Below the pieces are notes generated by a model that was not told where the DNA came from, made no database searches, and saw only the letters and a list, made by a program, of their open reading frames with translations. From Crocinitomicaceae bacterium (GTDB taxonomy: Bacteria > Bacteroidota > Bacteroidia > Flavobacteriales_D > Crocinitomicaceae), in the NCBI GenBank assembly GCA_021325675.1, contig JAJTCM010000001.1, positions 434,001 to 498,000 of the forward strand: a DNA stretch of 64,000 bases, in the 5' to 3' direction. Within the stretch, counting starts at the first letter, position 1. The number at the start of each line of letters is the position of its first letter. The translations under genes and the position numbers were made by a program. Positions 53,480 through 62,558 of this stretch are shown here, piece by piece.

Positions 53480-53538
53480 CCAATAATCTAATTTTCCATT
53501 CTCCATTCTACATTCTCCATTTTCCATTTTTCATTCTA
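53480..53538. repeat. CATTCTCCATT-type A/T repeat, family B
   Basis: Tandem units of TTCCATTCTCCATTCTACAT type between the convergent ends of the VOC gene and the channel gene, similar to one arm of the elements at 11565 and 34425. Confidence 0.5.
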
Positions 53539-54543
53539 ACGATTATTCGTATTCGGAAAAAGCACCCGCTCGGGCTGTTGGTTCAGCTCGCTGAGGATTT
53601 TTTGAATAAGGATGCTGCGAATGGCTGTGGCACGCTTCGGCTCAACGAGATAAGTGACCATGACTTCCACCCAGGTATTCATGTGGATGCGAAAGCTAAC
53701 GAAAGGATACTCCTTGATTTCTAGCTCATCAACCGGTGTTTGCTCAACCAATTCTTTATACCGTTCAATATTGGTAGCCATGTCTCCGAGCTCAGCTTTG
53801 GCTATGCGTTTGATGGTTTCCTCCACGAATTTGAGGTCGCTTTCATAAGCCACATGAAACGGGATTTCATTCCAGATATACGGAAATTTTTCCCAGGAAT
53901 AATTCAGTACGGCGGACTGAAGCACCAAACTATTTGGGAAACGGATCAGGCGTCCGCTAGGCAGGTCGTTGGTGAGATAATCGCCTGAAAATTCCCAAAG
54001 CGTCGTGTCCAGGTAGTTCACTTCCACCACATCGCCTTTAAAAGTTTCAATCTGGATGCGGTCGCCAACGTGATAAGGCTGCCTGATCAGGATATAGAGC
54101 CAGCCGATGAAGGATGAAATAGGATTTTGGAGCGCGAAGCCCAGGATCAGGGAAATCAGTCCCAGCGAAACTGCCGCAGAATACCAGTTTTGAAAGAGAA
54201 AGGAAATGCCAACGGCAATAATCAGCAGCCAGCTCAGCAGGCGCACCATTTTAGTGAGGTTGTAGCGCGTATAAACAACCCGTGTGCGGCGTGCGAAAAC
54301 ACCTTCCAGCAGCTTGGCAAACATCAGGATCAGCGTCGCGATGCAAGTGCCCAGCGCAATTTTTTGTAACAGAACGAGGTAATCCCCAAAAACATGGAAC
54401 ACATGCAATTTCAGCAGGAAATATACCGTCAGCGCCGACAGCGAAATGATGAGGTAGCCCGCCACCCAGATTTTGTCAGTCGTTGTGCTTCCCACAGGCC
54501 GTTTCTGGGCTTTTTTTACCTGGGATTTGTCCTGTATATCCAT
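53536..54543 (-). CDS. MscS-type mechanosensitive channel
   Basis: 335 residues. About four N-terminal membrane helices, then the pore-lining segment and MscS beta domain: GLISLILGFALQNPISSFIGWLYILIRQPYHVGDRI followed by GDVVEVNYLDTTLWEF and RFPNSLVLQSAVLNYSW. The C-terminal cage is shorter than usual. It opens on membrane tension to release solutes. Confidence 0.9.
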   Translation of the reverse strand: MDIQDKSQVKKAQKRPVGSTTTDKIWVAGYLIISLSALTVYFLLKLHVFHVFGDYLVLLQKIALGTCIATLILMFAKLLEGVFARRTRVVYTRYNLTKMVRLLSWLLIIAVGISFLFQNWYSAAVSLGLISLILGFALQNPISSFIGWLYILIRQPYHVGDRIQIETFKGDVVEVNYLDTTLWEFSGDYLTNDLPSGRLIRFPNSLVLQSAVLNYSWEKFPYIWNEIPFHVAYESDLKFVEETIKRIAKAELGDMATNIERYKELVEQTPVDELEIKEYPFVSFRIHMNTWVEVMVTYLVEPKRATAIRSILIQKILSELNQQPERVLFPNTNNR

Positions 54544-54690
54544 TGATCGGTTTAGATTTCAGAGCTAAAATGAGAAAATTTTACCGGCGGATTGTTATGG
54601 GAAAAAGGGAAAGAATTGTATTTATTTGAATGAGGGGTCAGGTATGTTAAGAATTGATTTTTGGCATTTTTTGTAAAATTCGGCTGCTTC

Positions 54691-54721
54691 CTTGATTTTT
54701 TACAAACTATGTTTATCTTTG
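54691..54721 (+). promoter_or_regulatory. tRNA-Ala promoter
   Basis: CTTG (54691-54694), exactly 19 bases, TATCTTTG (54714-54721), nine bases before the tRNA. Confidence 0.72.
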
Positions 54722-54730
54722 TCCTGCATT

Positions 54731-54804
<74 letters not shown>

Positions 54805-54809
54805 CTTTC

Positions 54810-54847
54810 GCCCTGCGGAACTTATAAAAGTGAAGCAGGGCTTTTTT
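54810..54847 (+). terminator. tRNA-Ala terminator
   Basis: GCCCTGC ... GCAGGGC then TTTTTT; a near copy of the ssrA terminator at 48712-48749. Confidence 0.88.
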
Positions 54848-54952
54848 ATTCAAAATTAGTTCAATTATGATTTTACTTAAGCCAGCGGGCTTTGGTGGAT
54901 GCGATCCACTAGTCATAACGAACAAACAATATTCCCGGCATCAAATTATTTA

Positions 54953-54993
54953 AACAAAAAAACGGGAGCCAGCTAAAAAGTCTGGCTCCCGTT
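54953..54993 (-). terminator. terminator of the outer-membrane barrel gene
   Basis: Minus strand AACGGGAGCCAG (54993-54982), 9-base loop, CTGGCTCCCGTT (54972-54961), then TTTTTG: 12 perfect pairs, 20 bases after the stop. Confidence 0.88.
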
Positions 54994-55012
54994 TTCTTTT
55001 GAAAGCTGATTC

Positions 55013-55618
55013 TTACAAACCAAATGCAAGACCGAGTTTCAACCCGAAATTAGAGTTGTACTGATCGGCACGGATCGGAATAAAACCGTTGTAATAAGTC
55101 AAATCTGTGTTCAGCCACATGTTTTCGGCCAGTTTCCAGTTGAAACCAGCAGAAGCATTCACACCGATGTCGAACATTTCGTAAGAAGAAGTAACATCGC
55201 TTGTTCCAATGCCTTCCACATCACTTTCTGCATCAATCATGAAACCCATGGATGGACCTATCGTTAATTTCGGCCGGAAATCATCTTCGAACGCACCGAA
55301 GAAGTAAGCGAATTTCAGTGGTACACGGATGTACTGCAAGGTAAGGTCGGTTTCCCGGCCACTGCTTTCGGCACGTGCACCTTCAATGGAGTACATCACG
55401 TCACCGGCAAAGCCAATGTGCTCACTTGTACTGTAATTGACAATCACCCCGGCGCTCCAGGCTGGCTTGAACATATCTGTTCCGGGCATGTGCCGGATAC
55501 CAGTATGACCAAAACCTACGGAAGGCCCGATTGAAAATGTTTTAGTCGCGTTCCCGTCTTGGGAAAATGCTGAAGAGAATGTAAATATCGCTGCAGCTAT
55601 AATCAGGATCTTTTTCAT
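55013..55618 (-). CDS. outer-membrane beta-barrel protein (PorT/OmpX-like)
   Basis: 201 residues from ATG 55618 with signal peptide MKKILIIAAAIFTFSSAFSQ. Eight or so amphipathic strands: FSIGPSVGFGHTGIRH, GVIVNYSTSEHIGFAGDVMYS, YIRVPLKFAYFFG, LTIGPSMGFMIDAESDV, GLKLGLAFGL. This is the pattern of PorT-family/opacity-like small barrels, common in Bacteroidota. Specific function unknown. Confidence 0.82.
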   Translation of the reverse strand: MKKILIIAAAIFTFSSAFSQDGNATKTFSIGPSVGFGHTGIRHMPGTDMFKPAWSAGVIVNYSTSEHIGFAGDVMYSIEGARAESSGRETDLTLQYIRVPLKFAYFFGAFEDDFRPKLTIGPSMGFMIDAESDVEGIGTSDVTSSYEMFDIGVNASAGFNWKLAENMWLNTDLTYYNGFIPIRADQYNSNFGLKLGLAFGL

Positions 55619-55645
55619 GTTATGTTTGTTAAATATTAGTATGAT

Positions 55646-55653
55646 CAAAGGTA
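55646..55653 (-). promoter_or_regulatory. -7 box of the barrel gene
   Basis: Minus strand TACCTTTG, a perfect TAnnTTTG, about 28 bases before ATG 55618. No clear -33 box. Confidence 0.45.
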
Positions 55654-55965
55654 GCCGAATTGTTCAGCACTTATATTATATCATAGATAGTAAAAGCTTG
55701 CAAAATTTACAGGTTTATGCAATGATGACATTAAAAAGGTAAAATGAAAGCGGCTTGGAATTTTAATTTTAGAGATATAATTTAAGATATATTTCCGCCT
55801 TTATTTTGAAACATATCTGGACGTAGCCCCGCCTGCCGGAAGCTGGTTTTCAGTAAATAGTCGAAAAAAACGATTAAAATTTTTCCAAGTCGTTCTTTTT
55901 CAGTAAATTTATAAAATTCCTTCAGGGAGAACAAAGTCTGATTCTAAAATATTTCGGCGCTAACT

Positions 55966-55996
55966 GTTGAATATAGAATTAATTAATCTATCTTTG
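55966..55996 (+). promoter_or_regulatory. promoter of the PAS kinase gene
   Basis: GTTG (55966-55969), exactly 19 bases, TATCTTTG (55989-55996). The leader to the ATG is about 80 bases. The rest of the 464-base gap (55654-55965) is A/T rich and shows nothing I can name. Confidence 0.65.
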
Positions 55997-56082
55997 GTAC
56001 ATTCACAACGGAAAAGCAGAACGAAGAATATACAATTATCGCGTTAGATTTACTAAAGTACCAACGAAATTTAAACGTTAAT

Positions 56083-59000
56083 ATGCAATCATCTGTATCC
56101 CAGAATAAAGGAAAAGGCTTTCCTCCAAAAGTGGAAGCAGCATACGCCGAAATTGTGGATAAACTGCCGGTAGCTGTTTATACCTGCGATGCGGAAGGTC
56201 ATATAGATTCTTACAACGAAGCCGCTGCGGAATTGTGGGGAGGATATCCTGAATTAGGCAAAGACCTCTACAGCTCAGTCAAAGTGTACTGCGTGGAAGG
56301 TTCGCCCCTGCCTGTTGAAAAATGCCCTATGAATATTATCCTCCGTGAAGGAAGGAGCGTCAATATGGAAATTATCATCGAGCGCCCGGATGGAAGCCGT
56401 CGTTCCGTGATCCCTTATCCCCGTGCTATTTATGATGATGAAGGAAACATTTCCGGGGCAATCAACACCTTAATTGATATCACTTCACAAAGCATCGCCC
56501 GTAAAAAACTAGAAGAGAGCGAGTACAGGTCCCGTTTTATCACCGATTCAATTCCTCATAAAGTCTGGACGGCTGATGCCGAAGGAAAAGTTAATTACTT
56601 CAACGAGCAGTGGCTTTCCTACACAGGGTTGACGATGGAGCAATTGCTTGACCCTAACCGGGAACCACTTCTTCATATTGAAGACCAGGAGGAACATCGC
56701 AGAAAATGGAGTCATTCCCTCGAAACCGGCGAACCTATTGAGGTAGAACACCGTTTCAGGAACTATAAAGGTGAATACCGCTGGCATCTCAGTAAAGGCC
56801 AGGCCTTGCGCGATGAAGAAGGCAGGATCACCATGTGGATCGGGACCAGCACGGATATCGAGGAAGAAAAGCTGAAGAAAGAAGACCTGGAAAAAGTGGT
56901 AGCTGACCGCACCCGCGAGCTTAAAAAGATCAACTCCAAGCTTCTCAGCACCATCCAGACGCATGAATATGCAGAAGATGTAGGGAAGTTCGGAAGCTAC
57001 CGCTACAATTTCCACACAAAAAAAATAAAATATTCCGATAATTTTTACCGTCTCCTTGGCTGCGAGCCCGGAGAATTTCCGCCTGGCGCCGAGCATTTCA
57101 TGAAATACGTTCACCCGGACGATGTCGAATACCTCCTCAATGCCCAGAAAGAAGCCATGGTTGACAGGAAAATGGCAATCTGGATTTACCGCCTGATCCG
57201 GAAGGACGGAGAAGTGATTTATGTACGCGGGACCTGTAAGTTCATCACCAACCGGAGGAATATTACGCTCATGATTGGTACCTTGCAGGATATTACCGCC
57301 GAAAAAGAACAGGAGGAAAAACTGCTGCAGGCCAACCTGATCCTGGAAAGCCAGAATGAAGTCCTTGTGGAAAGTGAAGAACGCTTCCTGAAGATTTTTG
57401 ACAATAACCCGGTTGCGATGACCCTCTCGGAATTGAAAACCAAAAAAATTGTGTACGCCAACAGGCAGTTTTACGATACTTTTGGTTACAGCCGGGAAGA
57501 AATTATCGGCAGCTCCTCAGAAGAGCTGAAATTTGTTTCACCGGAAGAAAGCCAGCGGCTTACCAATCTCCTGCTCAAGCATATACAGGAAGACCGCAGC
57601 ATCGAAGAGCTTAAAAACCTGTCCCTCGAGGAAGTAGAAGATATGCTCGTGAAGATCAAAGAATCCGGTTTCCTGAATGGTATCGAGGTTTTATATAACA
57701 GGAAGAACGGAGAAAGCTTCTATGCCCTCGTTTCCTACGAGCTGATTAAAATCGGGAATGAAAGCTATACGATTTCTTCCTGCCAGGATATCACTGACCG
57801 GAAAAAGGCCGAGCAAAGGCTGAAAGCCAGTGAAGAGCAGTTCCACCGGATAATCCGTGAAGTGAAGGATTATGCGATCCTTTCCCTTAATAAAAACGGG
57901 ATTGTCGAAAACTGGAATGAAGGGGCAAAAAACATCAAAGGCTATGCAGCTGAAGATATTGTTGGTCAGTATTTTGGTAAATTTTATACCGAAGAAGACC
58001 GCAAGGCCGGTTTACCTGAACAGCTGCTGATCCTGGCCTCCGAAAACGGGCGTGCTTCAAATGAAGGCTTGCGTGTCAGAAAAGACGGATCGACCTTCTG
58101 GGCCAACGTAATTATAACGGCGCTTCATGACGAAAACGGTGACATCATAGGCTATTCCAAATTTACGCGTGACCTTACAGCACAGAAAAAAGCGGATGAT
58201 GAGCTCAAATATGCTTACGAGCAGCTGAAAAAGCAGAACGAGGAGCTCAAGCTGATGTATAAAGACCTGCAGGAGCAAAAGCAGGCCCTGAGCAATGCAG
58301 AAATGAAAAAGCAGATCGCTGAGCAGGCTGTTAAATCCAAGCAGCAGTTCCTGGCGAATATGAGCCACGAGATCCGAACGCCGATGAATTCCATTATCGG
58401 GTTTACAAACGTCATGCTCAAAACGGAATTAACAGAAGAACAGAAAGATCATATCAACGCTATTAAAATGTCAGGTGATGCTTTGCTGGTTATTATAAAC
58501 GATATCCTCGATTTAGCCAAAGTTGATGCAGGACGGATGGTATTCGAAAAAATACCGTTCAGCGTCCTCGATTCAGTGTGCGGTACCATTCACCTGATGG
58601 ATGGTAAAATCCGTGAAAAGAACCTGACGCTTGTTAAAGATTACGCAGAAGCAATACCTGAAATGCTGGTAGGTGACCCGGTGCGTTTGCGCCAGATCAT
58701 TCTCAACCTGCTGAGCAACGCCGTGAAGTTTACGGAAAAAGGAACGATTACGGTCCGGGTAGGCGTTGTTGGCCAGGGCCCTGAAAAAGTGCGCCTGAAA
58801 TTTGCAGTGGAAGATACCGGAATCGGGATCCCGGAAGATAAGCTGGAGCATGTTTTTGACAGCTTTGAGCAGGCTTCCAGGGACACAGCGCGTCTCTACG
58901 GCGGAACCGGTCTTGGGCTCGCAATTGTGAAAAAATTCGTAGAGCTTCAAGGCGGGGAAATCGTTGTTGAAAGTAGCATGGGCAAAGGTACATGCATGAG

Positions 59001-59469
59001 CTTTGAGCTTGATTTCGAAAAAACAACGCTCCTGTTCGAGGAAAGTGAAATGAACAGCCCGTTCAATGGTTACGACCTGGAAACAACAAAAAGCATCCGC
59101 GTATTAGTAGTGGAAGACGTTTTCCTGAACCAGCTGCTTGTGAAAATCATGCTCACGGACTTTGGCTTTGATTTCGATATCGTCGAAAACGGCCGCCTGG
59201 CGATTGAAAAATTGCAGGAGGAAGAATATGACGTGATCCTGATGGACCTTCAGATGCCTGAAATGAACGGTTTTGAAGCTACGGCCTATATCCGTGTGCA
59301 GTTGAAATCAGATATTCCGATTATCGCGCTGACAGCAGATGTTACTTCCGTCGACACGGATAAGTCTCAGGCCGCCGGTATGAACGATTATATTTCCAAG
59401 CCGATTGACGAGAAGCTCTTGTACCGCAAAATAATGAAATACGTAAATAAAAACGCGGCACAGGATTAA
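56083..59469 (+). CDS. multi-PAS hybrid sensor histidine kinase
   Basis: 1128 residues with no membrane segment, so probably cytosolic. Five PAS domains (about 20-145, 150-275, 305-415, 430-575, 585-705; several end in the typical DITxxK or DLTAQK), a coiled coil (705-755), HisKA with ANMSHEIRTPMNSIIGF (phospho-His762), HATPase (NLLSNAVKF, DTGIGIP, GGTGLGLAI), and a C-terminal receiver with acceptor Asp1055 in VILMDLQMPEMNG and Lys in YISKPID. The ligand or signal is unknown. No output regulator is adjacent, so it signals to a protein elsewhere. Confidence 0.93.
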   Translation: MQSSVSQNKGKGFPPKVEAAYAEIVDKLPVAVYTCDAEGHIDSYNEAAAELWGGYPELGKDLYSSVKVYCVEGSPLPVEKCPMNIILREGRSVNMEIIIERPDGSRRSVIPYPRAIYDDEGNISGAINTLIDITSQSIARKKLEESEYRSRFITDSIPHKVWTADAEGKVNYFNEQWLSYTGLTMEQLLDPNREPLLHIEDQEEHRRKWSHSLETGEPIEVEHRFRNYKGEYRWHLSKGQALRDEEGRITMWIGTSTDIEEEKLKKEDLEKVVADRTRELKKINSKLLSTIQTHEYAEDVGKFGSYRYNFHTKKIKYSDNFYRLLGCEPGEFPPGAEHFMKYVHPDDVEYLLNAQKEAMVDRKMAIWIYRLIRKDGEVIYVRGTCKFITNRRNITLMIGTLQDITAEKEQEEKLLQANLILESQNEVLVESEERFLKIFDNNPVAMTLSELKTKKIVYANRQFYDTFGYSREEIIGSSSEELKFVSPEESQRLTNLLLKHIQEDRSIEELKNLSLEEVEDMLVKIKESGFLNGIEVLYNRKNGESFYALVSYELIKIGNESYTISSCQDITDRKKAEQRLKASEEQFHRIIREVKDYAILSLNKNGIVENWNEGAKNIKGYAAEDIVGQYFGKFYTEEDRKAGLPEQLLILASENGRASNEGLRVRKDGSTFWANVIITALHDENGDIIGYSKFTRDLTAQKKADDELKYAYEQLKKQNEELKLMYKDLQEQKQALSNAEMKKQIAEQAVKSKQQFLANMSHEIRTPMNSIIGFTNVMLKTELTEEQKDHINAIKMSGDALLVIINDILDLAKVDAGRMVFEKIPFSVLDSVCGTIHLMDGKIREKNLTLVKDYAEAIPEMLVGDPVRLRQIILNLLSNAVKFTEKGTITVRVGVVGQGPEKVRLKFAVEDTGIGIPEDKLEHVFDSFEQASRDTARLYGGTGLGLAIVKKFVELQGGEIVVESSMGKGTCMSFELDFEKTTLLFEESEMNSPFNGYDLETTKSIRVLVVEDVFLNQLLVKIMLTDFGFDFDIVENGRLAIEKLQEEEYDVILMDLQMPEMNGFEATAYIRVQLKSDIPIIALTADVTSVDTDKSQAAGMNDYISKPIDEKLLYRKIMKYVNKNAAQD

Positions 59470-59504
59470 TATTCATCACATTTCAAGTTCGATTTATGAC
59501 AATA

Positions 59505-59536
59505 AAAAAGGGAAGCCCGAAAGTGTTTCCCTTTTT
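59505..59536 (+). terminator. terminator of the PAS kinase gene
   Basis: AAAAAGGGAA (59505-59514), loop, TTCCCTTTTT (59527-59536): ten pairs, usable on both strands. Confidence 0.8.
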
Positions 59537-59582
59537 ATTTGTATGAACTCAAGACCTGTTATTTATCTTATGAATTATACCA

Positions 59583-59614
59583 AACAAAAAAAAGGAAGCC
59601 ATTAGACTTCCTTT
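59583..59614 (-). terminator. tRNA-Met terminator
   Basis: Minus strand AAAGGAAG (59614-59607), 8-base loop, CTTCCTTT (59598-59591), then TTTTT. Confidence 0.8.
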
Positions 59615-59617
59615 TTG

Positions 59618-59691
59618 TAGCGAGAGAGAGATTTGAACTCTCGACCTCGGGGTTATGAATCCCGCGCTCTAACCAACTGAGCTACCTCGCC
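59618..59691 (-). tRNA. tRNA-Met(CAT)
   Basis: 74 bases on the minus strand: 5' GGCGAGG, D-arm TAGCTCAGTTGGTTAGAGC, anticodon loop TTCATAA (CAT), T-arm GAGAG-TTCAAAT-CTCTC, 3' TCTCGCT plus discriminator A. The innermost anticodon-stem pair is A-C. Elongator Met is most likely because the three G-C pairs of the initiator are absent; tRNA-Ile(k2CAU) is the alternative. Confidence 0.88.
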
Positions 59692-59708
59692 ATTTGCGCT
59701 CCGACCTT

Positions 59709-59722
59709 CCGATAGCTATCGG
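59709..59722. repeat. 14-bp perfect palindrome in the tRNA-Met leader
   Basis: CCGATAGCTATCGG, between the tRNA-Met promoter and the tRNA. A possible processing hairpin or repeat relic. Confidence 0.5.
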
Positions 59723-59766
59723 GAGAGCTACCCCCCGCTATCGCATCGCCGTTGCAATTGCGGGTG

Positions 59767-59796
59767 CAAATATACGAACATTTTTCAAAGTTCAAA
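59767..59796 (-). promoter_or_regulatory. tRNA-Met promoter
   Basis: Minus strand TTTG (59796-59793), 18 bases, TATATTTG (59774-59767): perfect boxes. The transcript would have a leader of about 70 bases before the tRNA. Confidence 0.7.
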
Positions 59797-59797
59797 A

Positions 59798-60547
59798 CTA
59801 TGAACGGTCTTCTTCGTATAAAATTTTTGTATTGTGTTTTAATGTTCTCAATATCAAAGAGTAGAGAAGTGCCGCTCCCAGGATGATTACCTGGTGCAAA
59901 TGGAACTTCAATTCTTTTTCGGTAAACAGGCAGCGGAAAAAGTCTACGAATACGAAGCCGATCACGGTAGCTGTAATTCCGGAGTATTCCCTGCGAAGAA
60001 TGGTTTTGAAAGAAAAGGGGATATCTGTTTTTTCATAGTTTTTGAAGCCGGGAACAAAGGCCGGGACTTTCATTGACCAATCGACGTACATCTGTCCGAA
60101 TTTGCGTTCCAGGAAGCGTTCTTCTGCGAACATGATACGCTCGTAGTAAACCCAGAAAAGGAGGGAAGCGATGATGATGAACCAGATATTGAATGTGAAA
60201 ATGATAATTCCCATCCACATGAAATAATTTCCAAGATAAAGCGGATGACGGACCGTGGAGTAAATCCCTTTCGTATTGAGCGCTTCGGCAATCTGCTCGT
60301 ATTTATTACGTCCCGAAGTCAGTTTCTGGCTCGTACCGATGGCAATGGCGCGGATGTATTGTCCGAGGAAAGAAATAAAAACAGCAAAAGACGTTAATAT
60401 AGTGTACAAGACTGGATTTGCGTAAATCAGACTATAGTCAGTGAAATAAATCACGGGAACCGCCATTATAAACAGCATCACCGGAAATTCACCGCGGTAA
60501 CGGAATAAAAAATTTCCATTTTTTTCTAAAGAATGTATTAACGCCAT
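59798..60547 (-). CDS. isoprenylcysteine/phospholipid methyltransferase-like membrane protein
   Basis: 249 residues and about five membrane segments. GIYSTVRHPLYLGNYFMWMG and FAEERFLERKFGQMYVDWSMKVPAFVPGF are the SAM-binding and catalytic hallmarks of the ICMT/PEMT group. The substrate (lipid or small thiol) is unknown; true protein isoprenylation is not expected in bacteria. Its end abuts the tRNA-Met promoter. Confidence 0.82.
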   Translation of the reverse strand: MALIHSLEKNGNFLFRYRGEFPVMLFIMAVPVIYFTDYSLIYANPVLYTILTSFAVFISFLGQYIRAIAIGTSQKLTSGRNKYEQIAEALNTKGIYSTVRHPLYLGNYFMWMGIIIFTFNIWFIIIASLLFWVYYERIMFAEERFLERKFGQMYVDWSMKVPAFVPGFKNYEKTDIPFSFKTILRREYSGITATVIGFVFVDFFRCLFTEKELKFHLHQVIILGAALLYSLILRTLKHNTKILYEEDRS

Positions 60548-60608
60548 TGAAAAGATTATTATATTTCAAACCAAAATCGAGTGCGAATTTACAAATGAAT
60601 TTACAATT

Positions 60609-60998
60609 ATGAGTGAAAAACGTAAAATAGAGTTGGAATATTTACTGAAAACATCGGTTAAAGTATTTGAAAATTTGATTTTCACCCCGAGTGGTTTAGC
60701 CGAGTGGTTCGCCGACGATGTTAACGTGAAAGATGACATTTATAATTTCCAGTGGGACGGGAGCAATGAGAGCGCACGCCTCACGAATAAAAAGCTGGGT
60801 TCCTTCATTCGCTGGCAATGGATCCACGATGAAGAAGAAGGTCTTGACACTTATTTTGAAATCCAGTATTCCGTTGACCCGCTCACTAAAGCGCTCGTGC
60901 TCAGTATCGTGGATTTTGCAGATGAAGAAGATTACGATGAAATCAAAATGCTGTGGGAATCTGCCGTCCAGGAGTTAAAAAGAGTGTTGGGAGCTTAG
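60609..60998 (+). CDS. START-like domain (AHSA1-type) protein
   Basis: 129 residues, acidic. KIELEYLLKTSVKVFENLIFTPSGLAEWFADDV and YFEIQYSVDPLTKALVLSIVDFAD fit the SRPBCC/START-like group found as a single conserved gene in Bacteroidota. Possible hydrophobic ligand binding; function unknown. It lies upstream of the LptF/G gene. Confidence 0.82.
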   Translation: MSEKRKIELEYLLKTSVKVFENLIFTPSGLAEWFADDVNVKDDIYNFQWDGSNESARLTNKKLGSFIRWQWIHDEEEGLDTYFEIQYSVDPLTKALVLSIVDFADEEDYDEIKMLWESAVQELKRVLGA

Positions 60999-61130
60999 AA
61001 GAGGATTCTTAGCGAATAGGAATCAGTCGCTGGGGTGTGTTAAAACCAGTGACATTTTGACTAACAACTAATGACCCCGGACCAACAACCAATGACCAAA
61101 ATAAAGTATCTTTGCAAATAAAAATTTCAG

Positions 61131-62558
61131 TTGAAACGTCTTTACGTATTTAGTATCCGGTCTTTTGCCGGCCCTTTTGTCGTTACCTTTTGCATTTCCA
61201 TGTTCATGCTGATCATGCAGTTTTTGTGGAAATACATCGACGACCTCATGGGCAAGGGAATTGATTTTCTCATTATTGCGGAGCTTTTTATATACGTTTC
61301 TGCTTCTCTCATTCCGCTTGCCCTTCCGCTGGCAATGCTGCTTTCTTCGATTATGACAATGGGCAACCTGGCGGAAAACAACGAGCTTACGGCCCTGAAA
61401 TCAGCGGGGTTGTCGCTTTTCCAGATCCTCAAGCCGCTGACAAGCGTTGTGCTCGTGATCAGTTTTTGCACTTTTCTTTTTTCGAATTTCGTGATCCCGG
61501 TGGCGAACCTCAAATGGCATGCCCTCATTTATGATATCCAGGAAACAAAAATCGCTACGTTGCTGACCCCGGGAACTTACAGTACGGTGCTCGACGGCTA
61601 TGCGATCAAGATCAAGGAAGGCAACGACCAAAGCTTCAAAGAGATTACGATCCACGACCACACGGACCCTTCGGTAGTAAAAACCGTGCGGGCGGAATCA
61701 GGCGAAGTTTTCAAATCCAAAAACGGCGCTTACCTGTTTTTTAAGCTCAAAAACGGCCGGGTAGTAGAAGAATTGTCCCCCAATTCGGGAACCCAGGCCG
61801 GCCCCAGCGGAAACTTTTTGCCGACAAGGAGAAGCTCATTCCAGGAAGCGACCTATAAAATTGATGTTTCAGGCTTTAAGATCAACCGCACCGACGAAAA
61901 GCTGTTCAAGAATGAATACGAAATGTGGAACGTTTTCCAGATCGACGAAGCGCTCGATTCCATCCAGGATAATGTGATGGCAATCCGGCGTAATTTCCTG
62001 AAAAATGTAAAAATGGACTACCTGTATTTCCAGTCCAAAAAACAGGCAAAAAACACACCCAAAATCCCGGATTCGGCCATTCCTCAAAAGGTCGTCAGCA
62101 CAAAAGAGATGAACAACCAGGAACTGCGGATTGCTTACCAGAATGCAGCCAGCAAAATCCGCCGGATCAACCAAAGCCTGGATGCCCAGAAAGAATTTAT
62201 GAGGGCCTTTAAAATCAGCCTGCGCCAGTTTGAAATCGAATACCATAAAAAATTCGCGCTGACCTTTGCGATTATCGTGTTGTTTTTTGTGGGTGCACCG
62301 CTCGGCGCTATTGTGAAAAAAGGCGGTTTCGGCGCACCAGTAGTAATCGCGGCCCTGCTTTTCATGATTTATTATGTACTGACGGAAATCGGGCTGGGAT
62401 TGGCAGATTCCGAGATCACCTCGCCTTTTGTTGGGATCTGGCTGGCAACTTTTGTGCTCGCCCCGATAGCTTTTATCCTGATGCGCAGCGCAGCCATGGA
62501 TTCCCGGATTTTCGACAAACAAACCTGGAAAAAACTCTTTAATTTCTCCTACCGATGA
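61131..62558 (+). CDS. LptF/LptG family permease
   Basis: 475 residues from a TTG start (KRLYVFSIRSFAGPFVVTF). Three N-terminal membrane helices, a large periplasmic jellyroll-like domain (about 120-370) and three C-terminal helices (ALTFAIIVLFFVGAPLGAIVKKGG onward), the YjgP/YjgQ layout. Part of the LptBFG machine that extracts lipopolysaccharide from the inner membrane. The periplasmic part is longer than in E. coli. TATCTTTG at 61107-61114 is a perfect -7 box. It overlaps the glycosyltransferase by four bases. Confidence 0.9.
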   Translation: MKRLYVFSIRSFAGPFVVTFCISMFMLIMQFLWKYIDDLMGKGIDFLIIAELFIYVSASLIPLALPLAMLLSSIMTMGNLAENNELTALKSAGLSLFQILKPLTSVVLVISFCTFLFSNFVIPVANLKWHALIYDIQETKIATLLTPGTYSTVLDGYAIKIKEGNDQSFKEITIHDHTDPSVVKTVRAESGEVFKSKNGAYLFFKLKNGRVVEELSPNSGTQAGPSGNFLPTRRSSFQEATYKIDVSGFKINRTDEKLFKNEYEMWNVFQIDEALDSIQDNVMAIRRNFLKNVKMDYLYFQSKKQAKNTPKIPDSAIPQKVVSTKEMNNQELRIAYQNAASKIRRINQSLDAQKEFMRAFKISLRQFEIEYHKKFALTFAIIVLFFVGAPLGAIVKKGGFGAPVVIAALLFMIYYVLTEIGLGLADSEITSPFVGIWLATFVLAPIAFILMRSAAMDSRIFDKQTWKKLFNFSYR

